Below are positions 1 to 12,779 of a stretch of 64,000 nucleotides of DNA, piece by piece. Within the stretch, counting starts at the first letter, position 1. Every line of letters starts with the position of its first letter. Made by a program: the position numbers and the translations under genes. The notes under the pieces were generated by a model. That model did not search any database. It saw nothing but the letters and a program-made list of their open reading frames with translations, and was not told the DNA's origin. The stretch comes from Welwitschia mirabilis (Eukaryota > Gnetophyta > Gnetopsida > Welwitschiales), in assembly GCA_051453625.1 (NCBI GenBank), contig JBOZIK010000001.1, positions 166,613,703 through 166,677,702 of the forward strand, given 5' to 3'.

Positions 1-373
1 CTAAATCACTAATAGTCAAGTATTTTTTCTTAATTTTATATATCATTTATTTACCCATAGCATTGGTCTTACGAGGGTTCATTACACCGCCAAGGATTTG
101 TAGCATGTAGTAATGGATTTCACACTTGTTGTCTGCAATTGTATTTACATCTTGTACATGAAAATCTTTTTGAGGTTAACTAAAAATTATGGATTCTACT
201 TGATGTGAGAAGAAAATATTAAAAAAGAAAAATAATAGATAAGAAAACCCTATTTAAATAATAAAAANNNNNNNNNNNNNNNNNNNNNNNNNNNNNNNNN
301 NNNNNNNNNNNNNNNNNNNNNNNNNNNNNNNNNNNNNNNNNNNNNNNNNNNNNNNNNNNNNNNNNNNTAGTGA

Positions 374-1940
374 AGCTATGAACTATAAAGACAAAGAAAA
401 GTCGATTTAGGCTATGGATAAGGAGATGAAATCTCTCCATAAGAACAATGCATGAACCTTAGTGGCTAAGCCTAAGAATCATAAAGTTGTCAGTTGTAAA
501 TGGATCTATAAGAAGAAGCAAGAAATTAACAGAGATCAGATTTAAGGTAAGGCTAGTAGCTAGAGGGTTTACTCAGACTCAAGGTATTGATTTCAATGAA
601 ATATTCTCTTCTATGATGAAGCATAGGTCTATAAGACTGATATTGGCACTGGTAAATCAATTTGATTATGAATTGGAACAGTTGGATGTCAAAATAGCGT
701 TCTTATATGGAGAATTGGAAGAAACTATCTTGATGTAGCAACCAGAAGGCTTTGTGGTATCAAGCAAGGAAGAACATGTATGTTTATTGAACAAATCTCT
801 ATATGGTCTAAATAAATCACCTAGACAATGGAACATAAGATTTGATGATTTTATGATAAAACATAAGTTCAACAGAAGTAAGCATGATCCCTGTGTTTAC
901 TACAAGGAGTTGGAAGATAAGCATATGATATTACTATATGTAGATGATATGATTATTGCATTAAACAGTTGTAATGAAATTTAGAAGTTGAAAGATGAAC
1001 TAAAAAATGAGTTTAAAATGAAGCATCTTGGTCTAGCCAAGAAGATACTGGGTATGGAAATTTCAAGGAAAAGAAGCTGTAGGAAGATAGAACTTACTCA
1101 GAAAGATTTCTTACAAAAGGTGTTAAGTAAATTTGGAATGAGTAATGTGAAGCCAGTATTAACTCCATTAATTGCTCAATTCAAGTTGTGTAACTCAACT
1201 GAAGAAAAGCTGGAGGAGGATAGTGAGTATATGAAAAGAATACCATATGAAAACATAGTTGGTTCTTTGATGTATGCAATGGTCTGTACAAGACCGGATT
1301 TATCCTATGCTATCAGTTTGGTGAGTAGGTTCATATCAAGACCACTTAAAGATCATTGACATGTCTTAAAGTGGATATTAAGGTATGTAGCTGGTACAGT
1401 GGATAAGGGTTTGGTATTTGAAAACAGAAAATGGAGTTGGAATGACAAGAATGCTGTGATTGATTAGTGGACTCAAACTTTGCAAGATGCTATGGTACTA
1501 GAAAATCATTGACTGGTTTTATTTTTACAGCTTTTGGAACTGCAATTAGCTGGAAAGTTAGTCTTCAAAAAGTGGTGGCCCTTTCCACACCAGAAGCTGA
1601 ATACATGGAATTCACAGAGGCTATTAAGGAAGCCTTATGATTGAAGGGATTTATTCAGGAACTGAAGCTTGAACAAGGCAAGATGATAGTGTTTTATGAT
1701 AATCAAGGGGCCTTGTAGCTGCTTAAGAATAACATCACTCATGAAAGAACAAAAAATATAGATGTGAAGCTTCATTTCATAAGATGAAGCTTCCTTTCAT
1801 AAGGGAAGTATCTGTTGAAGGATCAGTTGAGGTAAAGAAGGTGAAGATAGATGACAATCCTACTGATATGATCACAAAGCCTATTCCAAGCAAGAATTTC
1901 AGCTATTGCTTGGAGTTAGTTGGAGTCCAGAGCACTTGAT
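374..1940 (+). pseudogene. copia pol remnant: reverse transcriptase and RNase H
   Basis: Broken copia polyprotein C-terminal half. In order: RT N-terminus (family motif VVSCKWIYKKK at about 488-520), the ARGFTQTQGIDFNEIFS block (about 556-612), LEQLDVKIAFLYGELEE (about 673-723), QPEGF, SLYGLNKSPRQWN, and the catalytic box LLYVDDMI with both Asp (about 931-954). These are followed by GSLMYAMVCTRPDLSYA and an RNase H-like end with HERTKNIDVKLHFI (about 1741-1780). Stops interrupt it at about 736, 982 and 1357, and there are frame changes after about 1460. A short local duplication of a segment resembling CTTCATTTCATAAG occurs at about 1769-1806. The product would have copied element RNA into DNA in virus-like particles. 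It cannot be functional now. Family assignment is firm. Confidence 0.93.
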
Positions 1941-1999
1941 GCCTCAAGGATTGAGGCAGAATAAGAATTCAAACATCCTATATAACTAAGGTGGAGAAT

Positions 2000-2415
2000 T
2001 GTAAAGTAGTTAGTTATATAGCATGATAGTTACTATATTTGGAAGGTTGATGAGTTGCCGGTTTTGGTTAGTGTAGTTGTTAGCTATTATAACAACTTGT
2101 AACAAACTTTATACTTATAAGAGAAAGTTGAGAAGCTGATCAAAATACACAAGAGAGGGAAAGAATAGATTAGCAGTTACAGACTTGAAAACTCTCCAAA
2201 AAGTCTATGAAAGAAAGCCTTGAATTCTCCTTGTAACCTGTAAAAGCTTAAAATCGAAAATATAGTGAATTGGTGTTGGATGCTGGTGGATGTAGGGCCT
2301 GACATATTGCAAGGTTGTGAACCACATAAATTCTAGTGTGATTACTTTGATTGCAATTTGTTTCTTTAGGATTTACATTCAAGATCAAATTAATATTCAT
2401 CCTAAATCACTAACA
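2000..2415 (+). repeat. copia 3' LTR
   Basis: A 416-bp LTR beginning TGTAAAGTAGTTAG directly after the purine tract AAGGTGGAGAAT and ending ATCACTAACA, the usual TG...CA form with a typical plant copia terminus. Its last bases recur at the very start of the window. No clear target duplication is seen after base 2415. Confidence 0.85.
2110..2121 (+). promoter_or_regulatory. TATA-like box in copia LTR
   Basis: TATACTTATAAG lies about 110 bp into the LTR, where the U3/R promoter of short copia LTRs sits. Assigned by position and base sequence only. Confidence 0.45.
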
Positions 2416-4139
2416 GTACCATTTTGAAAAATAATTAGAAATCCTATAATAAAAAGGGATGGAATTTTTATTTTTAAAATCTTTTTCATGCACTTAAGGA
2501 TGGGAAAATAAGGATACTTGTTTTCGTGACAGAGGCAAGGTTATTAACTAAGGAAAATACATTTTAATTTAACTTTAAATAAAGATAAAATAGATGATAG
2601 CAAATAGTGATTATTCTAATTCAATAATGAAAAACACTTTAACCTCTATGAAATATAGTCATATAATGCCAATAAAATATCCTTGACTTTTACTTATAAT
2701 AATTATTGTCATTGAATGTAATGAAATCCCAACACTTCTTAGAAAAATAATTGGTTAGAGGATTGTATAGTAATATTGTTCATATTTTGAATGGAGTTCA
2801 TCAAGATCATATTACAAAGGTACCAAATCTCCACACATATAACCATCTACTTACCTTCATCAAATTTGTCATAACACTTTCCCAAGGAAAGATGCGTGTA
2901 TATGTGCATGTGTGCATGTGTGTGTGTCTATGTATGCATGCACACATCCACATATGTATGGGGACCATAACATGATTATTTTGTTTACTAAAATGTAACA
3001 TCCAGGCTTGAATTAAAATTTTAGTCTTATAAACTTTTAAATTTTTGTATTAATCACATTAAACTAAAATTTTTTAAGAATTTTCAAGCATCAAGGGATT
3101 ATTGGTCCATATGACCTAATCAAAAGGAAAATTTATTCCCAACATTATGTCTCATAAAAAGTATTCAATATGTGATCATAGGATCATGAATCCTTAGAAT
3201 TAACATATCCTCAAATGATAATGTATTCAAAAATACTAGATTGGACATAAGCTTATTTAATTTGGCATTGTAAATTACAATGATGGTCAAACTTAAGACA
3301 TGAAACCACTAGGAGAGCTTATAGTAGTGATATAAAAGGAAGAAAGATTTATCTGTATTAACATCATAAAAAAAGAAAAGTAGACACATTCTTAAAAAAA
3401 GAAAGTTGTACTGCCAAAATCACTTAATAGTTTCTAAGTATTTTATTCACCTAGTTGAGTTTTAAATCTTATTATTTTAACTAGCTTAATCCAAAAATAA
3501 AAATATAGAGTTTTTAGAGAGGATTAAGTAGTTACAAGAAAGTGACTCCCAAGGAAATGACTAAATGATATGGCTTTATTCTTTGTCCACTAATTTTGAA
3601 TATTTTTTCGTAAGTGGAAGACTGTAACATCTTCATGTGAAAAGATTTCTTAAAGTTTAAAAGGTCTACTCCATTTAGATATTAACTTACTGGGAAATAA
3701 ATGCATTTTTAAATTATATAAAAAAATCTCATTATCAAGACTAAAGGATTTCTTAGGATATGAACATCATGATATCTTTTCATCCTTTCTTTTAAAATAT
3801 GATGATCTCATAGGATTTATTTCTAACCTCTTCAAGTACAATAAGGCTAGTCTTCCTAAATTCTAAGGGTTAATTGAGGTTATTATTAACTTATTTGATG
3901 ACCCAAAAATTTTCATGTTCTATTTCAACAGGAAGGTAACATGCTTTTTCAAGAATAACCTTGTAAGAGAGAATTCCAATACAGGTTTTAGAGGTAGCTT
4001 TGTAAGACCAAAGAGCATCATTAAGGTACAGTAACAAGTCTTTTGTATAATTCACTATTTTTTATAATATTATATTTATTTCATGCTAGGTAACTTCTAT
4101 TGTACATTGGCTTGGGGATGCCATTGAATAATAACTTTA
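2416..4139. other. No gene seen; AT-rich sequence
   Basis: No recognisable coding domain on either strand. It contains a TG/CA-rich simple repeat (about 2895-2960) and otherwise AT-rich sequence with frequent stops, probably old repeat residue. The short open frames across the simple repeat are compositional. Confidence 0.5.
2895..2960. repeat. Degenerate TG/CATG microsatellite
   Basis: Alternating TG with interspersed GCATG, then ATGCATGCACACA, over about 65 bp. It gives spurious open frames on both strands. Confidence 0.8.
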
Positions 4140-4985
4140 TATAGGATGTTGCATTTTTTTCATAAGATTGTTTGTTATTCAGTTGCAAATATGGGTTCCT
4201 TCATCATAATAAAATCCAAAGGATAAAGAAATAGGTATAAAATATACTCTTTTGAAAATATGTTAACCACTCTAGCATCATCTATTTTAGCTATAATGTC
4301 TTCACACTACTTAGTGATATAATTGAGAGAAACTCGTATGTAGAGATAACCAAAAGGATGGAATGGCCCAATAAAGTCCATATCACATATATCAAATGGA
4401 TTAGTCACTAGAAAATGATAAAGAGGCATCATACTTCTCTTGAGAAGAATTCATAATCATTAACATTTACCACAAGATTTGCAATAAACATATTTAAAAA
4501 GTACTGGATAATACAATTCAAATTGTAGGATCTTAGGAGAAGTTTTCTTTATAGAAAAGTAACCTTTACAAACTCAATGTAAATATTTTATAATATTTGT
4601 AGGATCAAAATGTGGAATAAATGCATGACTGATTTAATTAGGGTAATATTTAAATAAGTAAGGATCATCCCAAAAGTGTTTATTTACAGCATGCAAGAAA
4701 TACTTTTGATCTTAAATATTCTAATGATTAGGCATTTTATATGTAATAAGAAAGTTAGTAGCAACAACATGTCAAGATTTGTCTTGAAAAGCTAAAAGAT
4801 CTTTATTTAGGAGAAGGACCATCTATTGGCATAGAATCTAAATAATAAGGAGATGAAGCCATGATATGTAATAACTTAATTAGCAAAAATAATTTTTACA
4901 CCTTTATTATCCTTGATCTCTATCTTAAATTATTTCAATGAAAAAATCCATCTAATGATTCTAGCTTTCGAATATTTAGCTTAAA
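4140..4985 (-). pseudogene. Ty3/gypsy pol remnant: end of RNase H, and integrase
   Basis: Read on the minus strand from 4985 downwards. It starts with the Athila/Tat-type RNase H end (ARIIRWIFSL, then FKIEIKDNKGVK). The integrase approach region follows (NKHFWDDPYLFKY, about 4630-4680), then the zinc-binding end (CKSCGKC, about 4460-4480) and the start of the catalytic core (NPFDICDMDFIGPF, about 4360-4405). A readable stretch containing IDDARVV continues to about 4140. Stops are frequent. The HHCC pattern is partly visible and the first core Asp is present. No LTR or RT can be assigned to this fragment. Its poly-A-like junction at about 5003-5018 may mark a truncation point. Confidence 0.85.
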
Positions 4986-6425
4986 ATATATCCTAGATAA
5001 CTCCTCTTTTTTTTTTTTAAGGGAATGGAAGCGATTTTTCTTAATAATATGTAAAGTCAAATTAGCTATATGTGCAAGATCCTCACATTTACATACCTTT
5101 TTAGTTAAAGTATGTAGATGTCTTAAAATCCGTGACATCTTTAAGTTTAAAAGACATTGTTTGCTAGCTGACTTTCTCTTCATCAAATTTTTAATTGTGA
5201 AAGGGATGTTTTTGGGGTAAAAGGCATTTTCTATGTACTTTCATTTTGCATCTTGCAAACTAGGATGAGATGTTTACCCATTTAAAAATGTCTTTTATTT
5301 GATGAAAAAGACATCTCTTATGCTATATGTAGGTAACATCAAAAGTAAAAAAGTGTAAGATAGTTAGGGTTAGACATCTTTGTAAGAGTTAAACCCTTTC
5401 TTATTTCTCATTTTTTATTTTATTTACTTTAAATGACATCCAAAAAGGATAAAATGAGTTTCAGATTAAACCTTTAAGGAAGAAAATTATTAGAATAGGT
5501 GGACAAAAAAGGCCCATGTGGGAGGAAAAAGAAAAGGATAAGGAAAAATAAGGATCATAAAGCAGATAATAACTTCAGAACAAAGTTAGTAGAAGGTGGA
5601 AATATGGACCCTCCATTATTTTAAATGATGCCAAGAAAAATATGAGTCTTGAAAATCCATCAAAATTATAGTAGAGAGCAAAGAGAACATTGGAATTCAA
5701 ACAATCCATACTGATAAAAATCATGCATTATTTTGTGGTTCTTGACTGGGAAATAATAGTGCATATAATGCAAAGCACTTTTGAATATATGGTCAGAGAA
5801 TTCTATGGTAATATCCATAACATCAAGCTAGATATAACATAATTTTAATTGAAAGTAAGTGGTACAATTTCATATCTCTTCTAGGTGAATAAACAATTTG
5901 TTGGACAAGTATCTTTAGAAAGTTCTTTAAATATAGGTAGGATCTTTCTAGGATATATTTACAAATCAAAATTTTCAAACTTTTCGAAGATATTTGACTA
6001 CAAAATTATTTGGAAAAACTAGACACTTGTAGAAGATAAACTAAAAATAAAATAGATTAGTCTAGATGCTTTAATTTTTTGATTAATTACTTTTTTACAA
6101 TATTATTATAAGAGGTGATAGTTGTGAGTATGTAACAGTAATATAGTCTTTGATTGTATATTGTCTCCTCATTGGTATTATAATATATTTATGTTTTTTT
6201 ATATTATAACATGATCTCTCATTTTTAGTGAAATAGAACATTTGGATATACTTATCTTATTTGTTTTATGTGCCAATATAAATATTTTTGAATAGTCATT
6301 GATTTGTCCTAAAAGACCTCTAACAAATTTTGATGAGAATAAGTATGTATTCTTTTTAGCTCTTAATGGTCTTAGACCATTTAAACCGTAGCCTTCATTC
6401 AAATGATTAAAATGTTGGGCCCATT

Positions 6426-6722
6426 ACCATTACAACAAAAGACATGACTTAGGTAAAAACTAAAACCCTTCATAGTTAACCCCTTATTGGGTTAAGCATG
6501 GGGAGTACATTTCTCATAATCTCCTCGTTGATCCAAATGTTGATTGATCACATGAACTGAAAAGGCCTTGAGGAGATCCAAACCCAAAACAAAACCAAAA
6601 TCATGGCTTTGATACTAACTATCAATCCCACTCCCATCACACCAAAATCATGACGTAGGTGCAAACTAGAATCCTTCATATTTACCTAAATATTAGGCTA
6701 GTCGTGGGGAGTATGTACTCAA
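6426..6722. repeat. Two degenerate direct copies of about 80 bp
   Basis: About 6426-6510 and about 6637-6720 share the order ATGAC(T/G)TAGGT, AAACTA(A/G)AA, CCTTCATA and GGGGAGTA. They flank a copia-like primer site, so they may be two fragments of the same LTR end. Confidence 0.5.
6601..6617 (-). other. Putative copia primer binding site (initiator tRNA-Met type)
   Basis: The reverse complement reads TTAGTATCAAAGCCATGA, matching the plant copia primer-site consensus TTGGTATCAGAGCCATGA except for two G-to-A changes. It implies a minus-strand copia element whose 5' LTR would lie just right of 6618. No gag is recognisable to the left, so only a fragment survives. Confidence 0.5.
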
Positions 6723-7941
6723 CACACAATTTATTGGTGCACATGCATCATCTTGAATTAAAAAATGCCTCAAAGAAATCTCTAAATTAATAGATAAAAG
6801 TGTCTATAATATATTACATATGAATAAAAGATAAGACATGAATGAGAAATAGATTAGATAGGATAGAGTTAGTAAAGGGAAGAAACCATCTCGAATTTTG
6901 AGGAAGTGTATACTTCTCAATGGATAGATAGTAAAGAAAAAAAAAGCAACATCATCCTAAGTAGGAATACGATATAACTTTAGTAGATGAGAGGATTCAA
7001 GGAATAATAGAAGTAGTAATAACATATAAAGTATAACTTACTAGAGACTCCTATTTAGGGGAAAAAACAATAGAAGCCTTGTTTTTAAGGGGAATTAGTC
7101 CTTTATTATGGTGTCTCAGATTACAAGGAGAAATAAAAGGATGAGCTCTTGCTTAGGTTCATTTAACCTAATCTTAGGATATGGAGATTATATATTACAA
7201 CTCTAGTGTTATCACTACCTTCAGTACCACTATTTCCAATTTATACACCATTACTAATATAGACACCACATCCATCCTTCATAAGATTTATAGAGGAAAT
7301 GACTTCGAGCTTATTTGATAATTGTATCACTTCACACACATATGCAAGAATGAGAAGGTTATTTCAAAAATAAACTGAAGCATATTCCTCTTAGTAAAAA
7401 AGATTATTAGTTCAATTGTAGTCTTCAGCATCATATAATACACAATAATTATCAATAATTAGTAAAAAGGATTAAATGATTAGGTATATCATCTAGGAAT
7501 AAATGATGACAAGGATAATGATGCCTCTAGTGATATAGAAGAAGAATAAAGCTTTGCCTTAGTCTTTTCTCTTTTTTAGCTAATGTTCAAAAAAGGGAAT
7601 AAGTAATGCAATGTGATGTATTAAACAGATTAGTGGTCAAAGGATAAAATTTGAGAGAGATGGAGTTGTGACCTTTAGTAACTATTAATGGTTCATGCAT
7701 TTTATTCTTATCCACATTCATGTGCCGTGTATGCATTTTTTTTTTATGTTAAACTATTGATATATTTGTACAACATATAAATGATATATCTCGATTCTTC
7801 TATGAAAGCCTTTTCATTTTCATAGTATATTTGTCTTAACTAAAATATGTGCTACTTAAAATGAGGGATTATTGAGACATCTAGTTTTGATGGTATTATG
7901 GTCATCATATGCAAGTTATGAAAATCATAAAAAGGGGATAT

Positions 7942-9548
7942 TATTGAGACATCTAGTTTTGATGATGTTAATAACTTATTAAAAGAACCTATTATGTGTT
8001 GTACATTTGTAGAAGTTTAAGGCAAGATGAACACAATGAAGGAAAAAGAGACATCTTTGAATATGAAGACATCCAATAGAGAAGTAAACATCTATAACTT
8101 ACAATAAACGTTTACTTAAGATTTAGAATTTGTCTTACATCATACTAATATTAAAACATCTAACACATGTAATAAATGTCTTTCCTAAGTAGAAGATGAT
8201 GTATTAAAGAAGATGTCTTTAGCATTGGAAGATATCTACATAACATAGAGACATCTACCACCTGAGAAGAATATAGATAAAAACTCAAAGACCATACAAA
8301 GACATCTAAAGAATTTAGAAGATGTCTTAACTAAGTGCATGCGGACATGTAAAAGATGTCTATAATTTAGAATAAAACAATGAAATGCATTCAAGCGTCA
8401 TAGGGATACTTATAGAGATGAAAGTGAATCACAACGTTAGGAAGGATTAACAAATAGGACATGGCTTGTGAAAAATATCTACATTAAGAAAATATGTTTT
8501 TATAATAGAAATAGGTCTTTCCCTCATAGAAGACATATTTGACACTCTTGAAGTAGATTGAAGACATTTATCACCTTAAATGCTATAGCTACATCAAATA
8601 TTCAAAATAAATATGTTTGAACATCAAAAGACTTATAACTCCACATAGGTTGAGAACTTTGGCAATAGATGTTATGTAGTGGATGGGACATTTACTATTC
8701 ATAGAAGATGTTTGCTATCAAAAAAATATTTCTACTTTTCATAGCCATAAAAATGGAATCGCCATTAGCATGAATCTTGGAGGTTGGTAAGAGTTTCAAT
8801 GCGATCATCAACTATGCAATGTAAAAGAGAAAAATAAATTAGCTATAATAAAAGCTCTTATTATTATCTATAATAAAACTGGTATAAAAAAGAACTTAAT
8901 AAAACAAGCCTTCAATCTCTATAAATGAAGAACGCTCGACAACTTAAGGGATTCTTATTCTATTAGTACATTCTTTTTCTCTAGCTATTTAAATAGATTA
9001 TAAGCTTTATTGCCTTTCTTTGTTTGTTCATTATGTGTTAAATATTTGACATAGAGCAAGCTATTAAGCTATAAAAGTTAAATTATTTTGTATGCATAAC
9101 TTGTTAAATTAGTTTCATTTAGATTCCAAGTTGTATTGACTTATTTATATTAGGTATAAGGTGTTTATACTAAAATATGGAAGTCATTAGGATTTATTAG
9201 AATCTAGATTTAAAATCCTTTTATCACATTGTTTTTGATCTTGAGAGGTTTATATTATCCATTTATAAAGGGATCTAGTTACTCCCTATGGGATATGAGT
9301 GTGTTCTTGAGAGATAAGTTTGGGGTAAACCTAAAAAACTTTTTAGAGTTATATTAGGCATCCACCATTTACGTGTTAATGTGCTAAGGTTGGGAAACCA
9401 TGTTACTTTGGTGATTTATGTTTTTATTGTTCCTAGTTAATTGTATTTTTCATTTAGCATTTTAAATTTATTTGATTAATGACTTTTTAATTAAAGGTTC
9501 CTCTCCGTATGTCGGTTCTTGATTACCTAGTTTGTTATCATGGGGTGG
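7942..9548 (+). repeat. Putative 3' LTR (SIRE-like copia) with motif-rich U3
   Basis: Begins TATTGAGACATCTAG (from TGTTG...) immediately after AAAAAGGGGATAT (7929-7941), a polypurine tract like that of SIRE/Maximus copia elements. The first 24 bases also occur 72 bp upstream (7870-7893). The U3 is packed with AGACATCT and its complement AGATGTCT. A TATA box follows at about 8919, then a U5-like part. The 3' end is approximate, near TTGTTATCA at about 9548. No matching complete 5' LTR was found, and element class is inferred from the polypurine tract alone. Confidence 0.5.
8919..8927 (+). promoter_or_regulatory. TATA box of the 7.9-9.5 kb LTR
   Basis: CTATAAATG stands downstream of the motif cluster and is followed by GAAGAACGCTCG. 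This is the expected order for an LTR promoter with transcription starting about 30 bp later. Confidence 0.5.
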
Positions 9549-9626
9549 ATGATGATAAGACATCAATGTGGAATAAGTCATTCTTCTATTGATGATTACT
9601 CATTTAACCTACTCCTCTGAGTTCAT

Positions 9627-10971
9627 TGTTTATTATAGAACAATGTTCAGATTTAAAACTAAGTTAAAAACTTAGTTATCATTCTTTCATAGGGATAATT
9701 AGGGGTTAACTAAATAAAAATTACATAAAATCTTCCTATCTTGTAAATTATAAATTAAAGAAAAAGAAAATGAAAAAAGAAGAGAGAGGTGAGAATTAGT
9801 TTGAAGCTTCATCTAGAAAAGTGGGAAGCAGATAATCTTTAAGGGTACTCGATTTGTCTTCCTGCAAGTCCTTACTTGATCATATGAAATACTAACCTAA
9901 GAAAAAACTTTAAACCATCAAGTGTAAAAGTTTGAGTAATAGTGACATAATCTCATTCACCATTTGAGTATTAATGAATTCAATAGTTACTGATCCTTTA
10001 TAGCCTTGCAATAAAAATAGAAAGTGTAAACCTATAGTGAACAAGATCTATGAAGCTACAAAGATGAATACCAATTAACTTATCAAATCCACTTAGTGAC
10101 CAAAGTAAAACTTAATAGTGTGTTGCTACTTAAGCATTCCCAGTATGAAGTAAATTAAAACTTACAATCAAAAGCAACAAATCTTTAGTATTAAATAAAA
10201 AATAATGCACATTACATCAGAGATAAAGGAATATGGAAGGACCCATGAAGTTCCTTGAAAGCATGCTCACTCCTCAAGGAAGTACTTAAAAGGCCTTTAC
10301 ACCTTGACACTCCAAAAACTCCATGTCTTATCCAAATAAAAGATGATTACAAGTAAGGGTTCAAGGCTCTTTTATAGGTGAGGGTAGGAGTTAAGAGCCA
10401 TTGGCTTGTACCGTTAGGTAGAATCTTCATCATGCAGCATTAAGTAGATAAGATTCTATTTTGTAGCACTTGGTGGAGGTTGTCTTATAGTGTTAGGTAG
10501 ATAAGATTCCATCCTATATCATTAGTTAGAATCTTCATCATTTAGCATTTGTTAGAGGTTGTTTTGTAGCATTTGGTAGAGATTGTCATGTAGCATTAGG
10601 TGGAATCTTCTTTATAAGAACTCCAACATGTGGACTTTGGAGCCAGATTCCTCTACCAACCAGTGCCATTGACACATGTCTCCAATGCCACCTCCACATG
10701 CCTCTGTCACATGTATTCTAATGCTACTTTTCTATGTTACCATCCTCCATTACCATGATTGTTTTATGTATAATTGTGTCCATCTTCCGTTATGTGTTTC
10801 AAAACGTGGCTAAAGATCTGCAATTATCATAAAGAAAAATGTAATATTAAATTTTATTTTACAATCAATAAAAGACATATTTTATGATTAAAATACTAAA
10901 CTAATGTCTTGGTTTACAATAAATTGGCCTAAAACACTTGATATAAATGTTAATGTTTACATGTTAAAACA
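9627..10971 (-). repeat. Element D, 3' LTR
   Basis: On the plus strand it runs from TGTTTATTATAG to CATGTTAAAACA. It aligns along its length with 15423-16674. It is about 90 bp longer, mainly because it holds about eight copies rather than four of a minisatellite unit. Confidence 0.8.
10408..10610. repeat. Minisatellite of about 25 bp in D 3' LTR
   Basis: About eight variable units on the theme GTAGCATTAGGTAGAATCTT, of about 24-30 bp each. The matching part of the other LTR has about four. Confidence 0.75.
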
Positions 10972-10983
10972 CCCTCTAATAAG

Positions 10984-12750
10984 ACTTTTGTTAGTACCTT
11001 AGCAAAAAGTTGATAATGACATAGTCAAACATAGAAAAATTGTTTAAGTCAAAGTGAACAAATATGTGAATGATATAACATTGAAAAATTTTATGACTGA
11101 TTTTCTCTAATTAAAGCATCAAAATGAAAAATTCAGCGAAAAACGATGTGGGGACCAGATTCCATAGCCCTAATCAAAATTGAAATTTATTCTTAAAGTT
11201 ATAAAGATAGGAATTTTATGCAAGGCTTTTCAGAAAAATTCAATTACATGATTACTAAATGATTTGATGTATGTACTTAGGGAAAACAACACGATGTAAG
11301 GCTTAAACTAAAATACAATTTTTAGGGAATACTAAAGATGAAACCTAATGAAAAATCTATTATCTACAAATTAAAAAGATAGACTATCTAAATTGATGGC
11401 CACATTTGTTGAAAATTTCATGCATTTTATTCTAAATTTAATATGTCACATTATTAAACAAATAAGATATCCTCTAAGTAAACCTTCAAGCCAACAAAAA
11501 TTAGTTAAGCAAATTATCAAGTATACAGCTTAAGAAAAGTAAAAATAAAAAGCATCTTCCAATTACACCTTTTTCATTCTAATTTACCTTTTCTATAATC
11601 ATGCTTTGTTCCTTGTTTTAAGAATTTTGATCAAATTGGGCATTTAATGTTATAACATCTCCTTCCAACAGAATTAAACATGTTAGTTTATAAAGGAGTC
11701 AGTGCTACATTGCTAATGAGTGTTTATAGCCCCGATGCAGTTGAACATGTCATAAGTTAAATCATTAGAGCTGCACTACTCGCAAGCGTCCATAACTCTA
11801 ACGTAGTTAACTAGAACCAATTATTAATGATCAATAAATAATGTAATTTTGGAAAGGAGACATTTTAACTTTTTAAAATCATCCTTCTCATATTTAATAC
11901 ATTTTTATGCACATAAAGGGGTCATTGGCTCATTAGCCTAATCAAGATAATTCTTGTTCCCATAAAATGCTTAAAATTAATTCACTTAATATGAAAGTAG
12001 ATTCCACATTAATTCAAATATTTTCTCATTTACGAGACCTTAAGTAAAACTACATCTTAATAAGTGAACTCGAAAATAAGCAAAACTTCTTTTTGAAAAA
12101 TTATATATAAACTTAAATTCTACCTAATTCATAATAATAGTGCAGTCACTTATTAACAGTTTATTCACTTAGGACCATTAACTTGATTATCTAATGTAAT
12201 GAATTCATGAATAGATTGGAAGGGAAGGTGGTTGGTGAAGTTTAAGAAGGTGAAGTAATGAAAATAAAAGAAATGGAAGCTGAAAGAAAAGGCAGTGATA
12301 GTTTATTCAATGGAGTGGATGGTATTTGGGGTTTCGTACCTCAAAATGCTTAAGGGAGTGATTATACAAGTGAAAGTGCTTGCGCAGTTTTAAATGTGAA
12401 AGGGTATCTAGCATACATTTTTAAAAATATTTTTTAATTTTTTAAACCAAAATTTATTCTAAAAGGACAATCTAATCTAAAATAAGATTTTAACTTAAAA
12501 TCACACAAAGAAGCCAAAAACTTTTCAAAGAATTTCCCAAGGTATTGTACACGTGAAGGCTAAAAATAGTGAAGGCGATTGTTAAATGATGAATCAAAAT
12601 TATATAACACACTCAAAGAGGGGATCAAATCCCTATAAATATTTAAACATAAATTCATAAAAATCTTGAAGAACATTAATGCTAGAAATAAATATAATTC
12701 ATTTGACATAAAAATTTTTTCAACCTTTGACCTATTCCTATTTATTCAAT
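10984..12750. other. Element D 3' untranslated region
   Basis: No domain seen. At about 11,695-11,810 an imperfect duplication of about 65 bp is visible (GTGCTACATTGCTAATGAG versus CTGCACTACTCGCAAGC). The remainder is AT-rich with stops in all frames. Confidence 0.5.
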
Positions 12751-12779
12751 AACTCATGCAATACAGTGTTTTAGGGTGA

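Larger units (their letters stand above)
1..2415 (+). mobile_element. Ty1/copia retrotransposon, internally deleted, 5' end cut by window
   Basis: Bases 1-15 match the terminus of the downstream LTR (2402-2416) at 14 of 15 positions, so the window probably opens on the last bases of the 5' LTR. Only about 2 kb separates this from the 3' LTR, against about 4-5 kb of gag-pol in a complete element, and an N run (268-367) interrupts it. The part left of the gap (16-267) shows no gag, protease or integrase. The retained coding part is RT and RNase H, followed by a polypurine tract (1988-1998) and an LTR. No tRNA-Met primer site is visible after base 15, so the 5' half is deleted or rearranged. Confidence 0.8.
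4990..7925. other. Decayed repeat sequence without a firm gene
   Basis: No protein domain is certain. At 5250-5400 there are motifs AGACATCT and AAATGTCTT like those in the LTR at 7.9 kb, so a related LTR fragment may be here. At about 5640-5960 a plus-strand stretch reads VREFYGNIHN followed by VNKQFVGQV, which weakly resembles an N-terminal domain of plant retroelement proteins. This is a suggestion only. At 6601-6617 there is a copia-type primer site on the minus strand. The minus-strand open frame at 6199-6402 (67 codons) resembles nothing I recognise. Confidence 0.4.

Noticed and set aside
6199-6402. Minus-strand 67-codon open frame as a gene
   Set aside because: It has no recognised motif, no neighbouring coding signal, and lies next to an LTR fragment.
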